A program made the translations under genes and the position numbers. DNA of 64,000 bases from CAZVED01 sp964626205 (lineage in GTDB: Bacteria; Patescibacteriota; Patescibacteriia; SG8-24): positions 1 through 64,000 of the forward strand of contig CAZVED010000005.1 in the NCBI GenBank assembly GCA_964626205.1. The letters run 5' to 3'. Of the stretch, positions 6,670 to 14,945 are shown piece by piece (the stretch's first letter is position 1; each line of letters starts with the position of its first letter). The notes beneath the pieces are model-generated. The model had not been told where the DNA came from, did not search any database, and saw only the letters and a list, made by a program, of their open reading frames with translations.

Positions 6670-8442
6670 TCACCACGACCCGCCTCCGCCCCCGCCGAAT
6701 CCCCCGCCCGACGAACCGCCCGAGGAGAACCCGGATCCACCACTCGAACGCCAGGAACCGCTACTGCTCCTTTCGGGAGCCGGCGCGCTCTGCACAGCTA
6801 CCGTCAGACCACTCGACAGTGAGGACATCGTGGTTACGAACTTCGCGACATCGAACCGTCCGGCCATGACCGACGGGCCGACATACCACCCCGAATCCGG
6901 CGGCGTGAGTCCAATGCCCGCAAACGCCTTGGTGTACTTGTCGACGACACCGAAAACCATCGCGTACGGAAGGAACGCCTCGAACATTTTCTCGTGCTCC
7001 TGCCACTGTAGGCGATATTTCTCTGCTCGCGCGAGATATTCCTTGAACCCGAGCGCGTGCTCTGTCGCAGCAACACCCGCCGCGGTCTTCCGTGCCATGA
7101 GCGGCGCGAAAGCGAAAAATGCGGCGCTCGTAAGGGCAATCGCCACGATAGACGTGAATCCGGTATCCCCGAGAAACACCGCGAAGAACATGACCGGTAC
7201 CAGGACGCCGACGGAAATGATGCCGTACCGGAAATACCTCTTTCGTACGACAGCCGGCTCCTCGGGGAAATACCCCTTCCGGACAGCTTCCTCTCCGATC
7301 TTCTTCTGCAGCTTGTCGATCTCGCGATGGAACGCGTGGTTCGCCGTCAGTACGGACATTTTTACGCTCGTCCCAGCGAACCCGAAGATGACGTTGAGAA
7401 TGCTCCGTTCGTACGACGTAAGCGACTGATCCTCGGACCGATTGCCACCGAGTTCCGTAAACTCGAAATCCGACCCCTTGGAGAAGATACCCTTCTTCTC
7501 GATTTCCGTGATACGGAGATACCCGCGCACTGCGAGATCCACGATGGTCGCAGTGATATCGCTGACATCAGCGCGCTCGTCCATGAGAAATCCGACGTCT
7601 GCCGGACGTGTTCCTGCAGGCGGATCGTACTGCACGACGGTCGTACCGCGACCTGCGGGATCGCGACCGTGGCGCCGCCATACTACGTAGAGCCGCGCGA
7701 AAACGGCGACAGGAATAAGGAGCGGAAGAAGTGCGAGCGCGATGGAAAAAGCTCTGCGCGACACGACGGCCTTGAGCACGGCAACGTGCCCTTTCGGCCA
7801 GCCGACAACGACCGTCAACGGTCCCTTGGCGGAGAACTCGGCGCCGTTTTCCCGCGTCGCCCTAAGACAGTCTTCCGATGTCGAACCATGCGCACCGACG
7901 AAACAGCGTGTACGGATGTCCGTCCGCACAATCCCTGATGGTAGCCGCACGCTCGCGGACGCTGCTCGCACAGGCACCTCCCATTCAGTTCCCGTGACGT
8001 TCCAGTAGAGCTCATCGTGGTCGGTAAAATACCGAACCGCACCCGTGACATCATACGTAATGACGTATACCTGTTCCCCGCTTACGAATACATTGGGGTC
8101 ACCGATACGGATACTCCGTCCGCGCGAGGATGTCGTCACGGTCGCACGAAGTGGGACGCCGACCTCGTTCGTGACACTCAGCACCTTGATCGGTACAGTG
8201 GAACGCTTTCCGGATTCATCGACATACGACTCGGGAATGACGCGATAGATGCCATGACGGCTCCCCGGAAAAACGTAGGTGATGCGCTCCCGCACGATGA
8301 CATGACCGTCCGAGCGGACCTCGATGACCGCGTCGAACGAACGTATCTCCTCCACCGCTGCCGCTACCGGCGACACGAAAGACAACGCCGCGATGGCGAT
8401 GAGTCCGACAAGGAACGTTCGTAGGAGCGGGGTCTTCATCAT
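6670..8442 (-). CDS. DUF2207 predicted membrane protein
   Basis: About 590 aa. A signal peptide or first membrane segment (LRTFLVGLIAIAALSFVSP) is followed by an extracellular beta-rich DUF2207 domain (VEEIRSFDAVIEVRSDG, IYRVIPESY). Central membrane segments come at about 230-255 and 405-450. The C-terminal low-complexity Gly/Ser tail (GGGFGGGGGGSW) is the family hallmark. Its function is unknown; it is usually envelope-linked in Gram-positives and CPR. The start is uncertain: ATG at 8442 or 8439, or TTG at 8451 overlapping the mltG stop. No Shine-Dalgarno is visible. It is the last gene of the mltG-manC-PAP2 envelope run. Confidence 0.85.
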   Translation of the reverse strand: MMKTPLLRTFLVGLIAIAALSFVSPVAAAVEEIRSFDAVIEVRSDGHVIVRERITYVFPGSRHGIYRVIPESYVDESGKRSTVPIKVLSVTNEVGVPLRATVTTSSRGRSIRIGDPNVFVSGEQVYVITYDVTGAVRYFTDHDELYWNVTGTEWEVPVRAASASVRLPSGIVRTDIRTRCFVGAHGSTSEDCLRATRENGAEFSAKGPLTVVVGWPKGHVAVLKAVVSRRAFSIALALLPLLIPVAVFARLYVVWRRHGRDPAGRGTTVVQYDPPAGTRPADVGFLMDERADVSDITATIVDLAVRGYLRITEIEKKGIFSKGSDFEFTELGGNRSEDQSLTSYERSILNVIFGFAGTSVKMSVLTANHAFHREIDKLQKKIGEEAVRKGYFPEEPAVVRKRYFRYGIISVGVLVPVMFFAVFLGDTGFTSIVAIALTSAAFFAFAPLMARKTAAGVAATEHALGFKEYLARAEKYRLQWQEHEKMFEAFLPYAMVFGVVDKYTKAFAGIGLTPPDSGWYVGPSVMAGRFDVAKFVTTMSSLSSGLTVAVQSAPAPERSSSGSWRSSGGSGFSSGGSSGGGFGGGGGGSW

Positions 8443-8447
8443 AGAAA

Positions 8448-9476
8448 TCAACGGAGAAAACGACGATTCGCCACATGTTCCTCAAGCGTGCGGCCGTAGT
8501 GCACCGTCCCGTCCGGAGAGGTCAGGAAGAATAGGTAGGGGTTCGGTGTGGGCTCGATAGCCGCGATGATCGCCTGCATGCCAGGGTTACCGATAGGGCC
8601 AGGTGGAAGGCCAGGGTACTTATACGTATTATAGCGCGAATCGATCTCGAGGTCTTCATACGTCACGGACGGAAGGTTCTTACGGGTGACGTAGTTCACC
8701 GTGGAGTCGGCCTGCAATGCCATGCCAATACGGAGCCTCCGCCAGAACAAATCAGCAACCATGCGCTGGTCGCGGTCGCCACGAACCTCGCGCTCGACGA
8801 TGCTTGCCATGGTCACAATCTCGAAGACCGAACGCCCGGATGCTGTGATGGACAAACGAAGCTCCTCTGTCAGCTTCCGGTCGAAGTTCGTAAGCATGAC
8901 ATCGATGATGTCCGCGGCGGTCGCATCAGGGAAGACACGATAGGTGTCCGGGAACAAATATCCTTCAAGACTCGCGGACGACGGCTTGTCCGCAAGGAAC
9001 GCGAATCGTGATGACAGGTCCAAAGAGCCACTGACACCAGGTACGCCCGTCACGGCAAAGAGCTCCTCGCGACCGGGAAGACCTTGTGAAGCGAGATGGT
9101 CGGCAATCTGGTAGAGGTCCCATCCTTCGAGGATACGAATAGTCACTTCCGGGGCATATGCCGCGCTCGAGGACAGCAACCGTGCGATATCCGCGTACGA
9201 ACGCGCAGAGGACAGATCATACGAGCCGGGCTGGAGACGCGTTGCTACTCCCGTACGCGCGAGCGTGAGACGAAACAACGTGACGCTCCGGATGATACCG
9301 TCATCCTTCAGCCGCATGGCGACAGCGGCGGCGGAATCCCCTTGCGCTACGACGAACGAGGTGTCAGCAGAGACCGACGGGGTCGAAAACCACGCGCCGA
9401 GCCAAGCGACGGCGGCGAATGAGGCAAGCAGCGTTACGATACCAATGAGTGGTTTTGACATATCAGAGACAGTCAT
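8448..9476 (-). CDS. mltG: Endolytic murein transglycosylase (YceG-like)
   Basis: About 342 aa. A single N-terminal membrane anchor (LIGIVTLLASFAAVAWLGAWF) precedes the YceG domain. The catalytic glutamate lies in MASIVEREVRG, followed by the typical FWRRL...LQADSTVNYV and YNTY-PGLPPGPIGNPG segments. The enzyme cuts nascent glycan strands and sets their length. The ATG at 9476 is chosen because AAGGAA precedes it by 10 bp. It overlaps the end of manC by 14 bp, so translation is coupled. Confidence 0.93.
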   Translation of the reverse strand: MTVSDMSKPLIGIVTLLASFAAVAWLGAWFSTPSVSADTSFVVAQGDSAAAVAMRLKDDGIIRSVTLFRLTLARTGVATRLQPGSYDLSSARSYADIARLLSSSAAYAPEVTIRILEGWDLYQIADHLASQGLPGREELFAVTGVPGVSGSLDLSSRFAFLADKPSSASLEGYLFPDTYRVFPDATAADIIDVMLTNFDRKLTEELRLSITASGRSVFEIVTMASIVEREVRGDRDQRMVADLFWRRLRIGMALQADSTVNYVTRKNLPSVTYEDLEIDSRYNTYKYPGLPPGPIGNPGMQAIIAAIEPTPNPYLFFLTSPDGTVHYGRTLEEHVANRRFLR

Positions 9477-10551
9477 GATGATCACGTTCCTTGAGTTCGG
9501 CGATGATGCGTTTCACGTCGTGCGCCCGATCCTGCGGGCAGATGAGGAGCACGTCCTCCGTATCGATGATAATCATCCCTTCGAGTCCTGCGGTCGCGAT
9601 AATCCGCTTCCCGCTCGCATAGATGAGATTGTCCTTGGAATCGATGCCGACGTGCGTTCCCCGCACCACGTTCTCCGTGCCGCCTTGCCGGGAAAGGATT
9701 TCCCGCACCGACTTCCAGTTCCCGACGTCGGCCCAGCCGAACTCCGCCGGCATGACGAGCAATCCTTCCGCCTTCTCGAGGATGCCATAGTCGACGCTGA
9801 CCGGCTCGATGGTAGCGAAAGCGCGATCCGCAGCGTCCGTATCCCCGGCCTCGAGTGCCTCCTGCATCGTACGGAACGCGGCAGCATGACCGGGAAGATG
9901 CGCGTCATACAGCCTGAGAAAGGTCCCGACCCGCGCCGCGATGAGCGTCGGATTCCAGAGGTAGCCGCCTTCGTCGAGATACCGCTGTGCCGTCTCCGCA
10001 TCCGGTTTCTCCACGAACCGATCGACATGGAAAAGATGGTCCGTGACATCATCCGTACGCTTGCGATCGAACGGATCGCCCATGCGAATGTACCCGTATC
10101 CCGTCTCCGGCGAGGTCGGACGGATGCCGACGAGCATCGTCTTGTCGGGGTACTCGGCAAGAAAACGGTCCAAGGCATGCAAAGCGCGATGGTATTCCGC
10201 GACGTTCTCCACGTACGCATCAGCGTTCACCGTCACGAAGGTCTCGTCCGGAGAGCTTCGCGCGAGACGCACGAGCGCGTACCCGATGGCTGCGGCGGTG
10301 TCCCGTCGGCACGGCTCCGCAAGGACGTTCTCTGGCGGAAGCTCCGGCAGCTGCGCCATGACGCGGTCACGATGCGCACCAGCGGTCACGACGAGGATGT
10401 CCTCCGGGGCGAACCGGTCACGTAGGCGACGGTATGTCGTCTGGAGCATGGAGTCGTTGCCGATGACGGCTTCGACCTGTTTCGGGCTGTCGGCGCGGGA
10501 AATGGGCCACAGGCGCGTACCCGATCCGCCGGCAAGGATGACGGCTTTCAT
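9463..10551 (-). CDS. manC: Mannose-1-phosphate guanylyltransferase
   Basis: 362 aa, a single nucleotidyltransferase domain (no fused isomerase). The signature LAGGSGTRLWPISR...PKQ is at residues 5-26. GYGYI-R and the VEKPD motif (FVEKPDAETA) with NPTLI follow, and the ending is a beta-helix-like part (EFGWADVGNWKSV, DSKDN). It makes GDP-mannose from mannose-1-phosphate and GTP for glycan or envelope polymers. The start ATG overlaps the PAP2 gene stop (ATGA, 4 bp), so the frame upstream is not part of it. Confidence 0.93.
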   Translation of the reverse strand: MKAVILAGGSGTRLWPISRADSPKQVEAVIGNDSMLQTTYRRLRDRFAPEDILVVTAGAHRDRVMAQLPELPPENVLAEPCRRDTAAAIGYALVRLARSSPDETFVTVNADAYVENVAEYHRALHALDRFLAEYPDKTMLVGIRPTSPETGYGYIRMGDPFDRKRTDDVTDHLFHVDRFVEKPDAETAQRYLDEGGYLWNPTLIAARVGTFLRLYDAHLPGHAAAFRTMQEALEAGDTDAADRAFATIEPVSVDYGILEKAEGLLVMPAEFGWADVGNWKSVREILSRQGGTENVVRGTHVGIDSKDNLIYASGKRIIATAGLEGMIIIDTEDVLLICPQDRAHDVKRIIAELKERDHHDCL

Positions 10552-11129
10552 AGACGGTCGCGCATCAAGGTACGAGCAACACGGAGCGAGAACGCTCCCC
10601 CACCACGAACATCCACGGCTTGTACGATCCATGCCCAGCACAAGCCGACGACAGCACCAGCGAGGACATCCGTCGGGTAGTGCACGCCCGCCATCACGCG
10701 GCCGACGGCGATGAGCGTCGCGACAAAGAAGAGCGTCCGTGCGCGATGTGGCCATGCGTACGCAAGCGTCCCTGCGACTGCGAACGCTAGCGACGCATGA
10801 TCGGATGGGAACGACTTCGCCGTGAGCGGACTTCCGATGAGCGATTCGATACCGTCTGCCGTGAACGGCCGAGCGCGAAACGCAATGAGTCCGATAACGG
10901 CGTTCATGGCGAACCCCGCTCCAGCCGCCGTGATTGCGCGGAGGTACGTCGCGATAGCGGTGAGACGTTGCGCGCGATCGTTCCAAACGCGGACGAGCGC
11001 GACGATCATGGCCGCAGCGGCGACAAAGACGAGATATGTCGCAAGGAACACCGAAAGGACGCGCAACGCGGCATTCGCAGAGCCGATGCCATGAATGCTA
11101 GTGAAGAGGTTGGTGTCAAAAGCAATCAT
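10548..11129 (-). CDS. PAP2-superfamily membrane phosphatase
   Basis: 193 aa with about five membrane helices. The three PAP2 signatures are present: RARPF (motif 1 remnant, usually KxxxxxxRP), FPSDHAS (motif 2) and GRVMAGVHYPTDVLAG (motif 3). It may dephosphorylate undecaprenyl diphosphate (BcrC/YwoA type) or another lipid phosphate at the membrane surface. Next to manC and mltG, undecaprenyl-carrier recycling is the likeliest role. 4-bp overlaps on both sides couple it to nth and manC. Confidence 0.9.
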   Translation of the reverse strand: MIAFDTNLFTSIHGIGSANAALRVLSVFLATYLVFVAAAAMIVALVRVWNDRAQRLTAIATYLRAITAAGAGFAMNAVIGLIAFRARPFTADGIESLIGSPLTAKSFPSDHASLAFAVAGTLAYAWPHRARTLFFVATLIAVGRVMAGVHYPTDVLAGAVVGLCWAWIVQAVDVRGGGAFSLRVARTLMRDRL

Positions 11130-11782
11130 ACGCGTTTGCGTGACGGGGCAGCAGTCTTATCGGGAAAAGCGCAACGCTTCGCGACCGGACATCGCCAGCA
11201 TTGCGGAATGATCGGCTTGCACACGTCCCGGCCGAACGGAACCATGACGTGATTGATGTCGAGCCACAGGCGTTTCGGCAAGACCTTCCGAAGCGCACGC
11301 TCGGTCTTCCCCGGCGTCGACTCATGCACCCAGCCAAGACGGTTCACGATGCGGTGGACGTGCGTATCGACCGCTATCGCCGGGATACGGAATGCGTAGA
11401 CGAGCACGCAGCTCGCGGTCTTACGGCCAACGCCGGGAAGCTCCACGAGTTCCTCCATGGTCTTTGGCACCTTTCCCGCATGTCGCTCCACGACCGCTTT
11501 GGCAAGCGCGGTGGCGTTCTTCGACTTGTTCCGAAAGAAGCCGATGGACCGAAGAATCCGCTCGACATCTTGTACCTTGGCCGCCGCAAGCTTCGCCGGC
11601 GTCGGATACCGTCGCATGAGCTCCTGAAACAGCGGCTCCACTTGTTCGTCGCGGGACCGTGCCGTGAGCGCGGTGAACAGCACTGTCTCCCATGGAGTCG
11701 GTTTATCCGAAGCTGCCGGTGCCGCATACCGTGGCTTGAGCGAAAGGATGACTGCGGAATACTTGTCAGCCATAAGGGTCAT
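11126..11782 (-). CDS. nth: Endonuclease III
   Basis: 218 aa, the usual length. This is a DNA glycosylase/AP lyase for oxidised pyrimidines. The helix-hairpin-helix LPGVGRKTASCVL carries the catalytic Lys. The catalytic Asp is in VDTHVHRIVNRLG. The 4Fe-4S cluster is complete (C-x6-C-x2-C-x5-C in CKPIIPQCWRCPVAKRC). It overlaps the PAP2 gene and the pseudopilin gene by 4 bp each, so a repair enzyme sits inside an envelope operon. Confidence 0.95.
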   Translation of the reverse strand: MTLMADKYSAVILSLKPRYAAPAASDKPTPWETVLFTALTARSRDEQVEPLFQELMRRYPTPAKLAAAKVQDVERILRSIGFFRNKSKNATALAKAVVERHAGKVPKTMEELVELPGVGRKTASCVLVYAFRIPAIAVDTHVHRIVNRLGWVHESTPGKTERALRKVLPKRLWLDINHVMVPFGRDVCKPIIPQCWRCPVAKRCAFPDKTAAPSRKRV

Positions 11783-13359
11783 GCGCCGTTGCCGGCGAAT
11801 GGACGTAACGGAAGATCGGATGCGATGACTGTCGCGCCATCGCGACCCGACAGGTCGAACTGGTCGGATTCGGTCTTCCCATAGCCATCCTTCGTCGCAG
11901 TGAGATAATAGACGCCATTGCCGACGCGGAAACTGTACCGCCCACGGTCGTCCGTCACCTGCGTCTCCAACAGCTTATGATACGTTGCGTCGAACATACG
12001 GAGCACCACTCCGCGGACAGGCTTGCGCGTGGCTTCGTCGTAGACGACTCCCCACGTTTTCGGCGCAGGAGGTACGGCAAGACGACGGAACAGAAGGTAC
12101 GCGACGACCTGCGCCGCGAACAACAACACGAGCGCGATGGACGGAGAGACGAGCAATGAACCGCCACCGAACGCCGGGCCGGCGAATGCGACGGCGCGGA
12201 CGTTCTTTTGTGTACGAGCGGAACGGATGAGCTCCGCGTCCGTCGGATCGACCTCTTCCGGATCGACAGGGATGTCCGGATGGACGAACGCCCCTTCCGT
12301 ACCTACCTCGAACGGCACGCCGAGATACTCCTCCACGCCGTCCACTCCGCGATCTGCGGCTTTCACTATCCTGCTCGGGAAGACAATACCTTTCTTGATG
12401 ACATCCAATCGATACCGACCCTGCTTCGAGACAAGAAAAGCGAACCGGCCTTGCTGGTCGGTAACCGCGCTCCGGATGATGTTCCCTGTAGCGTCGTCGA
12501 TTAAACGCACGATAGCGAGATCAACCGGCAAGCGGGAAAGGCTGTTGCGGACCATCCCCCACCGCGCGCGCTTCTTGCGGGAAAGGAACTGAAATGGCTG
12601 CGTCAGTAAGGACAGGATGACCTGCAGACCCGGCGCAATAGCGTTCGCTGCCGCCCCTGCATTCACCGCGACAGCGACCGTTGCCACCGGAGCGACCGCC
12701 GTCTCAGCGACGGTCTCGACCACTGGGTTATCGATGACAGTACGCACCGAGCGTCCCGTCCTTCTGACCGCATCCTCCACGACACCCTGTGCGAATTCCA
12801 ACCCGATGATAGCGCCAGTTTCCGTCGTAGCGCCGGTCAACTGGATACCGTCGCCTGCGGTACCTTCTGGCGTGATTGCATGCGGTCCAGCACCAAGACT
12901 GCCGATACTTCCTTCGGTTGTGAACAGGATGGCGTACGCCTCGCAGTCACCGACATCACAATCACGGCCATCACGCTGAATGGAACGGTACGCGTATGGC
13001 GTCCCTCCCGGTAAAGGATTCCGCGGAACGTTCAGCATGTAGATACGGCCGGACGGCTGCGTGGAGAATCCGGCATCGGACAGGGAGTACGGGAGGGAAA
13101 GATCGTCACCCGCGAGGATGATGGGGTCGATGCCGCCGCGTCCGTCGAACGGATAGTATCCGTGCGTCTCAAAAAAGATTTCGAGCGCGACCTGGATCTG
13201 CTTGGCGTCATTCGCGCGTTTCACATCACGACCCTGACGACGAACCGAGTCATATGATGCGGTTCCCGCGGCGGAAAGAAGGCCGATGACCGATACGGTC
13301 AGCATCAGCTCCACGAGCGTGAATCCGCGGGACCCGCGTTGTGGTGCCGCAGCACGCAT
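11779..13359 (-). CDS. Pseudopilin fused to carboxypeptidase-regulatory-like modules
   Basis: 526 aa. The N-terminus has a type II/IV prepilin signal: a short basic leader, then GFTLVELM at 12-19 and a hydrophobic helix. A pilin-like domain follows to about 170 with YPFDG and RNPLPGG. A first beta-sandwich module covers about 275-350 (IIRSAVTDQQGRFAFLV). A membrane segment lies at 403-425. A second module covers about 435-518 (WGVVYDEATRKPVRGV, TDDRGRYSFRV). Processing would need a PilD-type peptidase, not seen here. Pseudopilins usually stop near 170 residues, so the fusion is unusual. It is probably a surface or secretion-apparatus protein. Its ATG overlaps the gpmI stop by one base. Confidence 0.8.
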   Translation of the reverse strand: MRAAAPQRGSRGFTLVELMLTVSVIGLLSAAGTASYDSVRRQGRDVKRANDAKQIQVALEIFFETHGYYPFDGRGGIDPIILAGDDLSLPYSLSDAGFSTQPSGRIYMLNVPRNPLPGGTPYAYRSIQRDGRDCDVGDCEAYAILFTTEGSIGSLGAGPHAITPEGTAGDGIQLTGATTETGAIIGLEFAQGVVEDAVRRTGRSVRTVIDNPVVETVAETAVAPVATVAVAVNAGAAANAIAPGLQVILSLLTQPFQFLSRKKRARWGMVRNSLSRLPVDLAIVRLIDDATGNIIRSAVTDQQGRFAFLVSKQGRYRLDVIKKGIVFPSRIVKAADRGVDGVEEYLGVPFEVGTEGAFVHPDIPVDPEEVDPTDAELIRSARTQKNVRAVAFAGPAFGGGSLLVSPSIALVLLFAAQVVAYLLFRRLAVPPAPKTWGVVYDEATRKPVRGVVLRMFDATYHKLLETQVTDDRGRYSFRVGNGVYYLTATKDGYGKTESDQFDLSGRDGATVIASDLPLRPFAGNGA

Positions 13360-14942
13360 CAGATGAGCGGACTGCCGGTCATGGCATCCGGTTGCGGGAC
13401 ATCGAGCACCTTGAGTACCGTCGGGGCGACATCAGCGAGCATGCCAACCGGCGGCAGTAACGAGAGGTCGCTTCCGATGACCTCGCCGGACGGCGACGCC
13501 TGGCCGCGCCACTGCTCCCCCACCACGATGAACGGCACCGGATTCGTGCTGTGCTCCTTGTCGATTTCGCCGGTCTGAAGATTGAGCACCTCCTCGCCGT
13601 TGCCGTGGTCCGCGGTGATCATGACGACACCGCCTATCGGCAGAACCGCGTTAACGATACGCCCGATGCACGTATCAATCGTTTCCATGCCCTGCTTGGT
13701 CGCCTCGTACTTTCCGGTGTGCCCCACCATGTCCGCGTTCGCAAAATTGGAGATGATAACATCGTACGTCCCAGCTTGGATTTCCTTGAGGATACGGTCA
13801 GTGATCTTGACCGTGCTCATCTCCGGCGCCTGGTCGTACGACGACACGCGCGGCGAGGGAACGATGACGCGCGTCTCGCCGGGGAATTCTTCCTCACGCA
13901 TGCCGTTAAGGAAAAACGTGACGTGCGCGTACTTCTCCGTCTCGGTGATGTGCAGCTGCGTCAGCCCATGCTCGGACAAGACGCTTGCGAGGCACGTCTC
14001 GATGACATTCGGCGGATACGCGACCTTCGCCGGCGTCCCCTTCTCGTAGTCCGTCATGGTGACGAAGTAGAGATTCGGCATGGAAACGTGCTCGAACTTG
14101 CTGAAGCTCGGGATGCTGAACGCCTGCGCGATCTCACGCGCGCGATCCGGACGAAAGTTCGCGAAGACGAGCGTATCTCCATCCTTCACCGGACCGACAG
14201 GGGCTCCGCCCTTCGTAATGACGGTCGGAACGAACTCCTCATCGTAAACCTCCTTAGCGTAAGATTCCTTGATTGCGGCAAGCGGATCTTCGGACTGCTG
14301 AACTCCGGCTTTTCCGACAATGGCGTCGTATGCGGCCTGCACGCGCTCCCACTGGTTGTCGCGGTCCATGGCATAGAACCGTCCGGAAAGTGAGGCGAGT
14401 TCGCCGACACCGATCTCCTCCATCTTCCGTTGCAGCGTGGCAATGAAATCGATACCCGCGTTGAACGTGGCGTCACGACCGTCCATGAACGCGTGGACGT
14501 ACACCTTGGTCAACCCCTGCTGCTTGGCGAATTCCAGAAGAGCGTGGACGTGCGCATCGGACCCATGCACGTTACCGGGGCTCACGATGCCCATGATATG
14601 GAACGCTGACCCGTTGGCACGACAATGTTCGGCAGCCTTAAGAAACTCCTCGTTACGGAAAAACGCACCGTTCTGGATCTCGAGGTTGATGCGCGGCAAT
14701 GACTGATAGAAAATCGTTCCGGCACCGATGGTCAGGTGGCCGACCTCGGAATTACCCATCTCACCCCACGACAAACCGACGGCCTCGCCCGATGCGCGGA
14801 CAGTGACCGTGGGAAACGTGCGGATGATCTCGTCGAGATACGGCGTCTGTGCGGCAGCGACGGGATTGCCGTCGCCGGGCGGTGCGACGCCCCAGCCGTC
14901 GAGTATGAGCAAGACGAGCGGTTTTGGTCTCTGTGCGGACAT
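13359..14942 (-). CDS. gpmI: Cofactor-independent phosphoglycerate mutase, paralogue 1
   Basis: 527 aa, the typical iPGM length. It interconverts 3- and 2-phosphoglycerate with two Mn ions. The first metal site DGWG is at about 16-19. The phosphorylated Ser is in GNSEVGH. FMDGRDA and GRFYAMDRD belong to the substrate lid. TADHGNGE and HSTNPVPF supply the second metal site. All catalytic residues look intact. It lies 3 bp downstream of a second gpmI-like gene in the glycolysis run. Confidence 0.95.
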   Translation of the reverse strand: MSAQRPKPLVLLILDGWGVAPPGDGNPVAAAQTPYLDEIIRTFPTVTVRASGEAVGLSWGEMGNSEVGHLTIGAGTIFYQSLPRINLEIQNGAFFRNEEFLKAAEHCRANGSAFHIMGIVSPGNVHGSDAHVHALLEFAKQQGLTKVYVHAFMDGRDATFNAGIDFIATLQRKMEEIGVGELASLSGRFYAMDRDNQWERVQAAYDAIVGKAGVQQSEDPLAAIKESYAKEVYDEEFVPTVITKGGAPVGPVKDGDTLVFANFRPDRAREIAQAFSIPSFSKFEHVSMPNLYFVTMTDYEKGTPAKVAYPPNVIETCLASVLSEHGLTQLHITETEKYAHVTFFLNGMREEEFPGETRVIVPSPRVSSYDQAPEMSTVKITDRILKEIQAGTYDVIISNFANADMVGHTGKYEATKQGMETIDTCIGRIVNAVLPIGGVVMITADHGNGEEVLNLQTGEIDKEHSTNPVPFIVVGEQWRGQASPSGEVIGSDLSLLPPVGMLADVAPTVLKVLDVPQPDAMTGSPLI

Positions 14943-14945
14943 ACA

